Positions 12,101-22,249 of a stretch of 64,000 bases of DNA are shown here, in pieces. Made by a program: the position numbers and the translations under genes. The notes below the pieces were generated by a model. It was not told where the DNA came from and made no database searches. It saw only the letters and a program-made list of their open reading frames with translations. Within the stretch, counting starts at the first letter, position 1; every line of letters begins with the position of its first letter. This DNA is from Tritrichomonas musculus. Taxonomy: Eukaryota; Parabasalia; Tritrichomonadida; Tritrichomonadidae. The stretch spans positions 7,006,001-7,070,000 of the forward strand of contig JAPFFF010000003.1 of assembly GCA_039105265.1 (NCBI GenBank), given 5' to 3'.

Positions 12101-12601
12101 TGGAGTCAATTTTTTTGAATGCCACTGATCATCAACTTTAAAAGCTATCTTGTATTTAGCAACAATCGGTAAAGTGTCAATATATTTTTTAAAGAAATCC
12201 TTTAATTTTGGCAACATTAGTTTTCTACCATCATTATCCAATCTTTCAAAATCAATATACCAATATGTGGGAGAATTTTCTAATTTTTCCATAATTCTAT
12301 TTACAATCTCAGATTGTGTTTTATTATCAATTTTTATTGGTTTAGGTTCATTTTTATGTTCTTTTTTGGGTTCTTCTTTAGGTTTTTCTTTATTGTTTTT
12401 ACCTTTAAAATACCAATAGATAGCATCATAATTATCCGTATCATCATCATAACCTTTATCGAAATATAATTGGTTTTGAATATCTATTATTAATTCTTCA
12501 TTATTTTCCCATAGTTCATGTGGGTCTCTAGGAAATTTATCATTAATCATTAATTCCATTAATTTACATAATTGTTCATAAGTGGCTTCTATAAGTTTCA
12601 T
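9152..12601 (-). CDS. Maverick A protein-primed DNA polymerase B
   Basis: A protein of 1,149 residues. The C-terminal two thirds carry the family B polymerase order. They start with a 3'-5' exonuclease segment with YADFEAD (about residue 485), VVYFHNLAYD and YCQQDV. The polymerase palm follows with FDAVSLYPSAM (about 755) and LIMNSCYGK (about 900), then the TDS block near 990. The long spacing between the palm motifs is typical of protein-primed enzymes. Residues about 20-75 hold a module with DKGYDDD and IYWYFKG that is shared with the PolB of element D. At about residue 277 is a CCFIYALQQTG motif, and near 400 a KHYFIEE motif, which look like the Cys and His parts of a papain- or OTU-like fold. 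The enzyme would copy the linear element. The gene runs inward from the right end of element A. Confidence 0.9.
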   Translation of the reverse strand: MKLIEATYEQLCKLMELMINDKFPRDPHELWENNEELIIDIQNQLYFDKGYDDDTDNYDAIYWYFKGKNNKEKPKEEPKKEHKNEPKPIKIDNKTQSEIVNRIMEKLENSPTYWYIDFERLDNDGRKLMLPKLKDFFKKYIDTLPIVAKYKIAFKVDDQWHSKKLTPEVYKQLMNNLTENHFIFDIENVVPEYFYEEGAEKIPEWSLFSAVRFNEFKDFKANKDLPSGKLVYNDVGGSFFQYLVNKNCPLNVIKYLKKLQIFTSLVNKKGKQRKELDDCCFIYALQQTGCYDDATLNKMRLRINTRYLSQKSLNELCMEFKLHIKLSFIDEDANGKNKKRSVRSQKNSKDKYYLGIEDAEPNRTHTMNVFNKHYFIEEKTPFSTYYINHLCKCTEDKYNKEYKKDHWIKARYFINSSDLVRILMKNNYFSPITFGQYKILNTIFYKDVDSNIDLIDLDYNDEQCTKLIEQPKKKINKKDGEKSYWYADFEADVSTSIHKPYMCVVHSANGNHKKCFKGEDCNKQLLDYLDDESVVYFHNLAYDIRMVANFGLCKSIIKGSKTMMADIKYNNKTIHLRDSIPILSCKLSQLPSMFNIEGIQKEIFPYKYYTLERLKTNIGTISEAGLNEDKQWTDEDYILFNSNIDKIEGCRIDEKHFDMYKYAEFYCQQDVNILRIGFEKLREGFKENFNINLYKFISISSLANEVFNQKVYYPIGNLYKLGGHVRHFSSKAIYGGRCMTAYNKKWHTKERLCDFDAVSLYPSAMKRLYTVEGKPKVIQPEQLNLEFLSKQSAYIVEIEITKINKHYPFLLIVQKINGLNKNNDYLPKGESIKMIVDNITLEDYIEFQKIEFNILRGYYWDGKKDYRIRDCISDIFDKRLEYKKQNNPLQNLYKLIMNSCYGKTIEKPVEKDYKYLREGDELDKFWQKNYKKIVEDIQLNNSNIHAVKTLKQIDKHFNFSLLGIQVLSMSKRIMNEVMCLAFDIGCHIYFQYTDSMHIESADLPKLEKAFRDKYNRELIGKNLGQFHSDFPEINGHKEMPQAIESFFLMKKMYIDKLQDSTGDIAHMIRGKGLTQNSIKYKYNEDFNGDVMKLYESLYNGNSITFDLAKGQPCFDMNKNMTVSTRKKFERCIKTDYTEGNIDEYFKHPV

Positions 12602-13346
12602 TTTTTAAAAGAATAAAAATTTATAAAATATAAAATTCTTTATACCTGTTATTATTTCATATAACAAGTCATAAAAGTATAAAAAATAATTGAATTCCAA
12701 AAATAGCACCATCGGAAATTATGATGATGGTTCTAAATGAGCGATGTTCATGGGGGTCGTTTCGAAGCTCGTCAGAGCGGAGAAACGTAATTGGGGGAGT
12801 TTAGGACTTTAGTCCTAAAATCACCACAATTGTACACTACTTTTTATTAAAAAGTAGCTATCGGGGGATGAAAATTATTTTTTTTAAAAATCAAAAGTAT
12901 TCAATTTATATTAGTAAAAAAAAATTGAATAAAAATGATTATTTTTATTAAATCATGCGAATAGTTTAAAATGGAAACCTTAAACCTCCCTGGCTAGCTT
13001 AGCTACTACAGATGAATGCATTTGATCTTTTTGTTGCCTACTCTAATGACAAATATAAAGTTTTGTCTCTGGCGGCTTTTTCTTGAAACAAAAAATAAAA
13101 ATGGCAAAACCGAAAAAAAAAAATTGAAAGAAAAAAGCAAAATCTTTCAATTTTGAATAAGAGATGAAAAAGATTTAATTGAGTTTATTCATGCTTTGAA
13201 ATTTTGAAAGGTAAAAAAAACATTCAATTTTGATATAAATTCTTTTATTGACCTATAACAGCTTTTGTATTCACCTTAAATTTTGTGTTCTTTATATCTC
13301 GAAAATTCCTAGATAAAAATTAAAATAATCTTTTTATTTATATGCA
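12602..13346. other. Right end of Maverick A and flank; hairpin-rich stretch
   Basis: No gene is seen. Between 12.7 and 12.87 kb the DNA is markedly less AT-rich and packed with hairpins. At 12758-12787 CGTTTC pairs with GAAACG around an inner GCTC/GAGC stem. At 12803-12818 TAGGACT pairs with AGTCCTA. At 12837-12857 CTACTTTTT pairs with AAAAAGTAG. This is probably the terminal repeat of element A, with the end between 12.84 and 12.87 kb. The opposite end is outside the window, so the boundary and target duplication cannot be fixed. From 12.9 kb on, plain AT-rich spacer follows. Confidence 0.45.
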
Positions 13347-14031
13347 ATATATAAATATATATAAATATATATAAATATATATAAATATATATAAATATAT
13401 ATAAATATATATAAATATATATAAATATATATAAATATATATAAATATATATAAATATATATAAATATATATAAATATATATAAATATATATAAATATAT
13501 ATAAATATATATAAATATATATAAATATATATAAATATATATAAATATATATAAATATATATAAATATATATAAATATATATAAATATATATAAATATAT
13601 ATAAATATATATAAATATATATAAATATATATAAATATATATAAATATATATAAATATATATAAATATATATAAATATATATAAATATATATAAATATAT
13701 ATAAATATATATAAATATATATAAATATATATAAATATATATAAATATATATAAATATATATAAATATATATAAATATATATAAATATATATAAATATAT
13801 ATAAATATATATAAATATATATAATATATATATAAATATATATAAATATATATAAATATATATAAATATATATAAATATATATAAATATATATAAATATA
13901 TATAAATATATATAAATATATATAAATATATATAAATATATATAAATATATATAAATATATATAAATATATATAAATATATATAAATATATATAAATATA
14001 TATAAATATATATAAATATATATAAATATAT
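13347..14031. repeat. 10-bp minisatellite (ATAAATATAT)n
   Basis: About 68 head-to-tail copies of the decamer ATAAATATAT run almost without change. Phase is broken once, near 13.82 kb, by a short stretch of alternating AT. The uniformity shows recent expansion by slippage or unequal exchange. An open frame on the minus strand (repeating YIYLYIFI) is a by-product of the 10-bp period having no stops and is not a gene. Confidence 0.97.
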
Positions 14032-15910
14032 CCAATTTTAAAATAGTCTACAATATATTTTTTAAGAAAAATAGTTTTTATTATTAAAATACAAATAAAA
14101 TATAAATATAGAGCTCCACAAAAGTTAATTATTTAATTTGCTTTATTTATTACAAGTGAATTTATTTTATTAATAAAATTTTAAAGTATCAAAACAAAAA
14201 AATAATAACTCCTCATATTTTCTCATATTTTTTTGAAAATTGGTAAATCAATTATTCATAGGTATTATGCTCCAAAATTTTGTAATCAAATATGTCTCTA
14301 GGCAAATAATAATTTTAATATTTTTGAAGTAAAAATATTCTATATTCATCAACTTTTCTCAGAAAAAAAATTGAATTAAAAAGAGTGTAATTACCTTTTA
14401 AATATCTTAAAATTGTATGCTAAAAATTCCATGAAATAATGATATGTTATTTAAATATTAAATTACATTAATATATTACAATTATATAAAAATCGTAAGA
14501 TTTTTTATAGCTTGAATACCTATTATTTTTGCTATTTTTTAGATAGATTCAATTTTTCTCACTTTTTCACATTTTTTCAATTCAAAAGTTTATACCTACA
14601 AATTAGGCTGGCCGTTTCTATGAGTTTTATCAAATTTTTCTTCTCAAAAAAAAAAAAAAAAAAAAAAAATATCTACAATTGAAAAATAGAATATATTTAC
14701 AAATATTAGAATACCATTTTTCTAAAATGAAAACAGTGATGGCAGAAGATAAATACATATTTAATAATTATATTTTTAATAACGAATTAACCAATGATAA
14801 AAGAAAGTATTTTGTCTTATAAGTTTGTTAAAACTGTAAAGAAACATTTTCAACTAGTAATGTTGCAAAAGGAAATAAATATTTTAATTGTTATAAAATA
14901 TTATTTTGCAAAAATCATATATCTTCATCTATATAAAATAAAGGATTTATATCTGATTGAATAAAAATGATCGTCGTCTTTAAAAAAGTTAGTGATTATG
15001 AATTCTGGTCTTTAAAAAAGTTTTCCATTTAAATTTGTAAGATTTGCTACAAAAATTGAATGAATTCATAGAGCTTTTCAATTTTTATTAACCAGCCTAC
15101 TACAAATAGTCCCACTTTTTCACATTTTTTCTATTCAAAAAGTTAAAAAAAAAAAAGAGATAATAAAATATAAATGTTAAAGGAAAGTATTAATTTTTTA
15201 TGAGGGACCAGTCTGATATAATTTTTATTTCATATAACAAGTCAGTTGTTTCTGATATAAATATTTTAAATCAGAAACAACTTTTGAATCAAACATAAAA
15301 AGGTTGCATCAGATATAATTTTTTCCCCTCAGATATATTTATTTCCCCTCAGTTATTGTTATTTCCCTCAATATTCATTTTTCTCCTCTCTACTACATTG
15401 AATACCTCACTGATTTTTTTTTATTCTCTCAGATATATTATATTCTCATCACATATTTTTTCTTCTCCTCAGATATATTATTTCCCTCACAGATATTATT
15501 TATTATTATTTCTTTATCTCCAAATTTATTTCAAAATAACAAATAATGTTAATATAATTACAGATTTTATAATCTTTGGTTAATTTCAAATTTGAATGTT
15601 CCCCTCAATTTCTTTTCAATTTTTAAAGGCAAAATTGCAAGGTAGTAATTTTACATGAAATCAAACCAACTCAAAAAAGCTATTTTATCTAAGATATTAA
15701 AAAAAATTCAAATTTTCGGTCTCCAAAAAAGAAGCCCTACTTGGATGAACCATTAAAATTCAATAAAATAACCAAAAATATATTCTTTAAATTAATTTTG
15801 ATTTTTCTTACTCAAAAAGTTATATTTTAAGAGCAAAGTTGGCTATTGAACTTTTTCAATGAATAAACTATTCAAGAATTAGAAAGACCAACTATGTATA
15901 TTTTAATGTA
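14032..15910. other. AT-rich spacer with A-tract and degenerate CCTCAGATATAT repeat
   Basis: No gene is seen. It holds a pure A-tract of 24 at 14646-14669. A loose tandem array at about 15326-15510 has units resembling TTTCCCCTCAGATATATTA, repeated roughly eight times with drift, giving C+T-rich purine-poor DNA on the plus strand. A pair of related phrases (CACTTTTTCACATTTTTTC) lies at about 14.56 and 15.11 kb. It forms the 3' flank of the convergent ATPase gene. Confidence 0.6.
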
Positions 15911-18900
15911 TTAAGATTTTTTATTAATACTTTGAAAAGACAGCAACCATTCATTTAAGCATATAAAATGGCTTTTGATATATTTCTCTTTCACTATTAA
16001 TTTTATATTTTCGTTGCATTCAAAAGAGAAGTCATCATTGTTAATTGATAAAAGTTGACTGAAAATATTGACAATGTTTAATTCTTCAATGTCTTTTCCA
16101 ATTCCTGTAATTATTTTAATTTCATTCTCTATGTAATTTTCATTGAATTGATATTCTGGAGGTGCAACAATCAGTACAAATGATTCTGGAAAATCATTAG
16201 CAAATTCAATATCATTATTACATAAAGAAATGTTTTTATTTGAATCTATTATTTTGATAATTACAAGAAAATCATCTTCATCGTTATTTTCATTTGATAA
16301 ATTGCAAAAATATGATGAATTTTCATTTACAATAATTTTCTTGAAAATCTTTCTGAGATATGGTTTTATGACTCTTTCTAATCGTTGATTATATGGTGTT
16401 ACAACAATATTTGGTGTTATATTAATAAATTGATGGATATTTTGATTTGGTAACCGTTGAATAAAAATGTCATTTCTATTTTGATTCATTCGCTGATTTG
16501 ATTGAAAATTATGAATTAAAGAATTGATATTTCGAATGAACAATTGTTGATCATTTGGACTTAGCGATCCAATTGTTGACATTGCATTAACAAAATTTGG
16601 ATTTTCAATGATTAATTGATTGAGTTTTCTTACATTTTCTGGTTCCATAGTTTGTAAATTCACAATTATATCTGTGTTTCCATTGATGTCATTTTGAACT
16701 ATTGATGATTTTTCGTCTTGATTCATACTCATGAAATAAATATCATTGATATGAAGACTTGTGTATGGAAAATGTTCTTTCAAATGAGGTTTTTCTTTAA
16801 ACAAAGAAAACATTTCTTTTAATAAATTATTAAAAGAATGTGATTTAATATTTCCTTTGAAGTTTTCTATTGCTTTGTCAATTGATTTTGCAATTTCTGC
16901 TGCTGTGATTTTCTTTATCAATGGTTGATTTTTAAATGTTGCTTCAATTTCTTTCAAAATGAATTGATCTTTGTAATCAATATTAATATTTTCATTTTTT
17001 GATATCCTTAGTAGATCATCATCATGAGAACAATCAATTGCTGCTGATTTTTGATCAATAAATTTGCCTTTTTGATTAAGAAAGATTTTCTTTAACAAAA
17101 GATCATTAGAGAAATCACTTTCTTTAGAAAGAAAAGTCATAAATCTTACGTACCATTTTGTGACTGAATGTACAAAAGTGTCAAAAATACTAGATAAATC
17201 TTTGATTTTTTCTTTTGATGAAATGAAATCGATGATAGTCCTTCCTAAAAATTTTATAGCATAATTTGTGCATTGTTTCATTTCTGAAAGCATTTTGAAA
17301 TCTATTGTTTTTGGCTCCATTCTAATTGGAGTGATTCCATCGATTAATTTACTAAAATCGATGTTTGATATCAATTCATAAAATTCTTTATTAATTGTTT
17401 CTTCTTTATTTTGAAGACAAATTAGTTTGATTGCAATTCTGTACATTTCATAAGTGTTTTTTGTTATTGAATTTTTATTTAATTCCTCCATTTGACCAAA
17501 TATTTGACTTGATATGTCAACAATTTTCATTTTTTGATGAGTTGGATAACAAGTAATATGGGTATCAATTAATTTTGAATAAATGTCATTTTGTAAAATA
17601 TCTTTTATTGCATCTGGAATGTTTGCATCAATATATAAATCTTTTAAGGCACCAAAACATAAATCTTGTCTTGGAATGATCTTTTGGTTTGACATTTTTT
17701 GTTTTTTAACAAATGTCAAAAAGTCATTCATCCAAATCAATGTCTCATTAATATCTATTTTAAGTCTTTTTGATAATAAAACCACATGCTTTTCTTGTTT
17801 TGATTTTCCAATGGTATTTAATTCATCAAAAATCATTTCAATGACAATTTTATCTGATTTATTCCACGTATCTTTTGGCAAATTATCAATATATTTTTCA
17901 TAAACACTATATCCAAAGTCATTTAAAAAGTTAATTATTATTTGTCTGTCACTTTTTGAATAATCTTTTGAAACTAAAGATGTCATTTGAATTGCAGCTT
18001 CTCTTTTTACTTTTTCATTTATATTATAATCAAATTTATAATTAATGTCATTGATTGCATCTTTAGTTTGATATACAGTTATATTCTTCAAGCCTTTTAT
18101 AAAATGATGAACAAGACAAGTGTCGAGTGATTTATTTGTTAATAGTTTATAAATGTTTTTTATTTCTTGAGAAATTGGAGCATCTTTATCTGTCTTCAGA
18201 TAATTTAAAGGCATGAAATCATTGTTGATATTGGGAATCACTGCATATTTATTAAATAAAAAACTAGATTGTTCTGAATATTGAACAAACTTGATCAATT
18301 CATTAATGAATTTGATTTTATCATTTAAATTGTCAATTGATTTCAAATCATGCAACGATTTTGCTTTTGAAATTATCTTTAAAAAGCTTTCAATATTTAA
18401 GGCATATTTTGTTGTTTTAACGTTTTCATACCAATTTTCAACTTCTTCTTTATTTACAATTTTATCTTTAAAATACATATGAAATAATTTCCATAAATGT
18501 TCTCGACGTTCTTTTGAACAATCTTTTGGAAAATATAGTGAAGTGACTGGCAAATATTGATTATTCACTGTTTTTACAATTGGTTGTTCATATAAAAAGT
18601 TTGTTCTTGGCTTAAAAATCTTTTCATTTATCCAATTAATATCAATAAATTGATTTGACATTGGTTCTTGAGTAAACAAGTTGAAATAATCTTCATATTT
18701 ATTTTTAATGCAATATTCAAGTATCTCTTTAAAAAGTTCATTTGCTTGTAATAACAATTCTCTGTTTTTATTAACTTTTTCTGATTTCGTGTTCTTCAAG
18801 AAAATTGTGCTTCGTGCTTCGTTTGGAGAAAATTTGAATGAATTAATTATCATTGGTTGATTAAATTGTTCAGATCCAATTAAAGGAAAACAACAAAATA

Positions 18901-19840
18901 ATTTTGGTATATCGGATGAAATTTTTTGGATTTTATTTATATTGTTAACAGTTGTTATTGGTAAAACAATGTTTATATCATTTTTTGAATTCATTATTAA
19001 TTTCGTTGCTTTGATTGAATTTGTTTTCTCTGTATTATTTTGATAATGTATTGTTTGTGTATTAATTGTTATAATTTCAATACCATTTCGTTTTATCTCA
19101 TTTTGCTTTTGAATAATATATTTTGAATAATCTTTTTCATTTACATGTATGAAAATTGCTACTTTTTTGATTAAAGGATTGAATAAAAGTGAATATGGTA
19201 AATCATTCAATAAGTCTTGAATTCCAGCTTTGGCAGTGTCATATGTATCTGATTCTAACGGATATTCAAAGACAGTGTCCATATCGTCTTCTTTTTTGTT
19301 TTCATCATAGTTTATTAAGGCTTCATTAGTTTGTATATTTCTAAGTTGATCAAGTGCAGATTTAATTTTAATTATCATTTCTGATGAATTTGTTGCATCA
19401 CGATCAATCGTCATTTTGAATCTTTTGCAGCATTTACTTTGAGATCTAACTATTCCTTTAACTGTAAATATTCGACTTAATAGATGTGTTGTTATGAAAC
19501 CTGTTCCAAACTTTCCTGTAACATTTGGATCTTCTCCTTTATCATCTTTTGATGAAACTTGTTGAATTAATGATGTGATATTTTTATATGAAAAACATTC
19601 TCCATTATGTTTAAATAATAATCGATTATTAAAAAGTTCTATATTTACACTTACGCCTCCAAATTTATTTGGAACATCTTTTGCATTTTGTAAGAGTTCC
19701 CAAACCCATCTCCTTTTTGCATCTTCGGTCGCATTTTCTAAAACTTCCATTCCTTGAATAATTTTATCAGCAATTTGCTTGATAAAACCTTCTTGAATTT
19801 CTTTATTTATTTCTTCTACTGAACTATCATCACCATTCAT
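15911..19840 (-). CDS. Large GHKL (sacsin/Hsp90-type) ATPase, host gene
   Basis: A protein of 1,309 residues counted from the ATG at 19840. An in-frame GTG farther upstream was rejected because it would add a poly-Phe leader from the A-tract. The N-terminal 250 residues form a GHKL ATP-binding domain of the sacsin/Hsp90 type. The N-box has E48, N52 and D55 in WELLQNAKD, FKHNGECF is at 76-83, and the glycine-rich lid motif GKFGTGF is at 109-115. The rest is helical, without a recognised domain. Near residues 1130-1180 is a Gln/Asn-rich linker (MNQNRNDIFIQRLPNQN), followed by a C-terminal alpha/beta domain of about 160 residues. Proteins of this build act as ATP-driven chaperone- or clamp-like machines. 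The substrate is unknown. It is a single-exon gene alone on its strand, with long AT-rich flanks. Confidence 0.8.
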   Translation of the reverse strand: MNGDDSSVEEINKEIQEGFIKQIADKIIQGMEVLENATEDAKRRWVWELLQNAKDVPNKFGGVSVNIELFNNRLLFKHNGECFSYKNITSLIQQVSSKDDKGEDPNVTGKFGTGFITTHLLSRIFTVKGIVRSQSKCCKRFKMTIDRDATNSSEMIIKIKSALDQLRNIQTNEALINYDENKKEDDMDTVFEYPLESDTYDTAKAGIQDLLNDLPYSLLFNPLIKKVAIFIHVNEKDYSKYIIQKQNEIKRNGIEIITINTQTIHYQNNTEKTNSIKATKLIMNSKNDINIVLPITTVNNINKIQKISSDIPKLFCCFPLIGSEQFNQPMIINSFKFSPNEARSTIFLKNTKSEKVNKNRELLLQANELFKEILEYCIKNKYEDYFNLFTQEPMSNQFIDINWINEKIFKPRTNFLYEQPIVKTVNNQYLPVTSLYFPKDCSKERREHLWKLFHMYFKDKIVNKEEVENWYENVKTTKYALNIESFLKIISKAKSLHDLKSIDNLNDKIKFINELIKFVQYSEQSSFLFNKYAVIPNINNDFMPLNYLKTDKDAPISQEIKNIYKLLTNKSLDTCLVHHFIKGLKNITVYQTKDAINDINYKFDYNINEKVKREAAIQMTSLVSKDYSKSDRQIIINFLNDFGYSVYEKYIDNLPKDTWNKSDKIVIEMIFDELNTIGKSKQEKHVVLLSKRLKIDINETLIWMNDFLTFVKKQKMSNQKIIPRQDLCFGALKDLYIDANIPDAIKDILQNDIYSKLIDTHITCYPTHQKMKIVDISSQIFGQMEELNKNSITKNTYEMYRIAIKLICLQNKEETINKEFYELISNIDFSKLIDGITPIRMEPKTIDFKMLSEMKQCTNYAIKFLGRTIIDFISSKEKIKDLSSIFDTFVHSVTKWYVRFMTFLSKESDFSNDLLLKKIFLNQKGKFIDQKSAAIDCSHDDDLLRISKNENINIDYKDQFILKEIEATFKNQPLIKKITAAEIAKSIDKAIENFKGNIKSHSFNNLLKEMFSLFKEKPHLKEHFPYTSLHINDIYFMSMNQDEKSSIVQNDINGNTDIIVNLQTMEPENVRKLNQLIIENPNFVNAMSTIGSLSPNDQQLFIRNINSLIHNFQSNQRMNQNRNDIFIQRLPNQNIHQFINITPNIVVTPYNQRLERVIKPYLRKIFKKIIVNENSSYFCNLSNENNDEDDFLVIIKIIDSNKNISLCNNDIEFANDFPESFVLIVAPPEYQFNENYIENEIKIITGIGKDIEELNIVNIFSQLLSINNDDFSFECNENIKLIVKEKYIKSHFICLNEWLLSFQSINKKS

Positions 19841-19882
19841 TTGTATAAATATAATTTCAAAAAAAAAAAAAAAAAAAAATTG

Positions 19883-19887
19883 AATGA
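19883..19887 (-). promoter_or_regulatory. Candidate initiator (TCATT) of the GHKL ATPase gene
   Basis: On the minus strand TCATTC fits the trichomonad initiator consensus TCA-Py-(T/A). It lies about 43 nt upstream of the chosen ATG, across the T-tract. The distance is longer than the usual 5-20 nt, so this is a weak call. Confidence 0.25.
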
Positions 19888-19915
19888 AAATTCTGACTTC
19901 TAGTTTTTTTTTCAC

Positions 19916-20571
19916 TTCATAAATTAATTTTTCTTTGGAAATTCTGACTCCAAAATGAAGTAAAACTTCTTCAATAGTTTATTTATTAAAAAGAACATCT
20001 TTTTATGTTCCAAAATTTTTACCAATCTTTCCTTTACATTGTTCGTTGTGGTAAAAATATAAAAAGAATCTATCTAATCTAAACTATTGAAAAAATATTA
20101 CTTCAAATTCTCTATAATTACAGACTTCAAGATTATTTGCATTCAAATTTGAAATAAAAAATGACTGGGCGGTTAAATGAATTTAAATTGAATTATCTAG
20201 GTATAACTTTTTGAGTTTTGTAAAATACTCAAAAGGTTATAAAACTGATAATCAAACATAAATTGAAGTAACTTTTTGAAGGATACGCCTTTCATTTATT
20301 TTTTAAATAATAATTATCTCAATTTGTTATATATTAGACCAAATGATCTGTTAAAAAGTTGATCCAGAATTCAAAATTTGAAAAGAAAAATAATAAAACG
20401 CAATTTTCTTGAAATGAGAGGGCTAAAAATAAAAAAGGACTCTTTGATTAATTTTGTAATATTATTAATAATGCAATTATTTTATAAGAAATAATAAAAA
20501 ATTAAAATTGGATTCTTAAAATGTATAAAATAAGATTAGCAGAGGTATTCATGTGAAGTGAAAACTCGTTG

Positions 20572-20605
<34 letters not shown>

Positions 20606-20652
20606 AATGGAATGAATATTTTATCTTATGAAAAAATATTAAGATTATTTAC
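19916..20652. other. AT-rich spacer between ATPase gene and hAT element
   Basis: No gene is seen. The stretch ends in a pure T-tract of 29 at 20572-20600, about 50 bp before the hAT target duplication. Nothing else stands out. Confidence 0.6.
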
Positions 20653-20956
20653 TTCTATAACAGGGTTGCTTATCGATATTATCCGATAACGGTTATGATC
20701 GTCCAATGAATATCGATATTATCTGATAAACTTTCGATAACAGATAAATATCGATAAAGTAAAAATTTTATCGATAAATTTTTTATCTGATTAAAATTTT
20801 GTATCCGATAATTACCGATAAATATAACTTTTTAGAAAGAACCAACAATCGGATTTTAAAAATTTAAGTGTATAATGGTTGTTTTCTTTGTTTATGATGT
20901 TTTTTAATAAAAAAAATAAAAAAAATAATATTTGATGCTAGATAATATTTATGATA

Positions 20957-21850
20957 AGGGGAGCAACCGCCAAAAAAACGATCAAATTTTGAAAGAAAAT
21001 TAAATATTAGAGTTTTATTTCTTTTAATAGTATAAATATAAAATATAAGAAAAATTATTAATAAAAATATTTTAAAATTGGGAAAAGTTCTGTAGCGTCA
21101 CAAATGGGCAGCATATAAAGTTATGATGATATGTGATATAAAAAATATTCAAATTTTTTTGATGAAGAATCATAGGACGCCTCGTAAAGATATATTGTAA
21201 ATCTAAAAATATGAAAAAACAAATGATTATTTTGTGAATATTAATATTTTTCTCACAGAAGAGAATCAAAGAACATTTTTACAAAGATATTTGAAATTTA
21301 AACAAATTACCAAAAAATAAGATAATCTGCTTAAATTTTCGTTAATGAAAAGATTTAGATAAATATTAAATACAGAAAATCAAAATGACAGAATAATATT
21401 CTGAAAATGTTAAATATATTTTTAAAAAATTATCATATAACTTCTGATATAAAAGATTCAATAACTTAATTAGGTAAAAATAATATTTTTATGCATGAAA
21501 CATATTTTTATTTTGGTCAATAGTATTTCATAATATTTTTTTGGTATTCATTCATTATTATGCATAATATATAAAATATATTATAATGTTTATTGTATTT
21601 TTTGAGTTTATGCTAATACAAAAAGCATATTTCAGAAAATAAAAAAGAAACATTTTTTTTATTATTTTTTTGAAAAAGTTAAAATACTATTGAATCATAA
21701 AACCTCGGCCCATTTGTGACGCTATAAGCCGATTTCAAAATGAATGGCATTTATCAATAGATTATTATCTAAGGATTAAAAAAATCATAAATTTTTTTAA
21801 AAAGCGCAAAATTGATTCATTTTTGACATTTTTATGGCGGTTGCTCCCCT
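20957..21850. mobile_element. TA-flanked mariner-like MITE inside the hAT element
   Basis: A perfect 16-bp terminal inverted repeat, AGGGGAGCAACCGCCA, is at both ends, flanked by TA on each side (20955-20956 and 21851-21852). This is the hallmark of Tc1/mariner insertion. No transposase is present. The element is 894 bp and itself contains a second TA-flanked element. Confidence 0.8.
21095..21722. mobile_element. Second TA-flanked MITE nested within the first
   Basis: A perfect 15-bp inverted repeat, GCGTCACAAATGGGC, lies at both ends, with TA flanks at 21093-21094 and 21723-21724. The core CACAAATGGG resembles mariner ends. The 628 bp hold no convincing coding capacity. Its position fully inside the 894-bp element fixes the order of insertion. 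Confidence 0.78.
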
Positions 21851-21860
21851 TATTATTTAT

Positions 21861-22249
21861 GGGGAATCGTATTTTTCTACGCCACTTTTTGAAAACTTTT
21901 CAACTTTTTGAATACTTTTTTATACTTTTTTAATTCAATTTTTAATAAATAATGCATAATTATATAGTTCAAATAGCTTTCCGATTCATCCAGCAATTAA
22001 AGGAACCAGATTCGGCTTCGTGCAGCCCCATGGTGATCACTGGTGCGTATATCCCCGAAAAATTATGTAAAAATAAACAAATTTATATCAAAAAAAGTAA
22101 ATAGTTATAATTTTAAGGTAAAATTAAAATTTTACGATTTTTTTGGTTAAATTTCTTAACATAGTAACTCAAATTTCACCTTAAGATGGCGGTTTTTTAT
22201 TTTCCATGAAGAGCTCTTCAAAAAGTGGCGTAGGAAAAAACGATTGTCC
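21861..22249. mobile_element. 389-bp inverted-repeat element sharing sequence with fossil C
   Basis: The left end, GGGAATCGTATTTTTCTACG, and the reverse-complemented right end share about 33 bp around CTACGCCACTTTTTGAA, with a few mismatches. The left 200 bp match 25861-26060, at roughly 85 percent by eye, including the last few codons of the fibre-like remnant there and a compact hairpin-forming block, GATTCGGCTTCG. It therefore looks like a short, internally deleted relative of the element that carried fossil C. No clear target duplication was found. It begins 8 bp after the TA flank of the neighbouring MITE. Confidence 0.6.

Larger units (their letters stand above)
1..12860. mobile_element. 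Maverick/Polinton A (right part, fossil)
   Basis: This is a large self-synthesizing DNA element entering from the left window edge. Recognisable parts from left to right are: a major capsid protein remnant, an HNH endonuclease gene, a fibre-like gene, a Pro-rich partner gene, a retroviral-type integrase and a protein-primed family B DNA polymerase. This gene set defines the Maverick/Polinton family. The packaging ATPase is not seen and presumably lies left of the window. The right end is only approximate. The PolB start is at 12601, and a compact, less AT-rich, hairpin-rich stretch follows to about 12.86 kb. No opposite terminal repeat is available to confirm the boundary. The element is broken: several of its genes are no longer open, with about three or four breaks visible, so it is older than element B. 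Its PolB and integrase arrangement matches element D, and its fibre and partner gene match element B. Confidence 0.88.

Noticed and set aside
13334-14035. Open frame of 233 residues on the minus strand
   Set aside because: Pure translation of the decamer minisatellite (YIYLYIFI repeat); no gene-like composition.
12650-15245. 20-bp match TTATTTCATATAACAAGTCA at about 12.65 and 15.23 kb
   Set aside because: No terminal or target-duplication structure ties the copies together; in AT-rich DNA it may be chance or an old dispersed repeat.
19841-19915. Upstream GTG extension of the GHKL ATPase gene
   Set aside because: Would add a poly-Phe leader encoded by the T-tract; the ATG at 19840 gives a normal N-terminus.
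21072-21269. 65-residue open frame in the nested MITE
   Set aside because: Overlaps the end repeat, AT-driven composition, no transposase motif.
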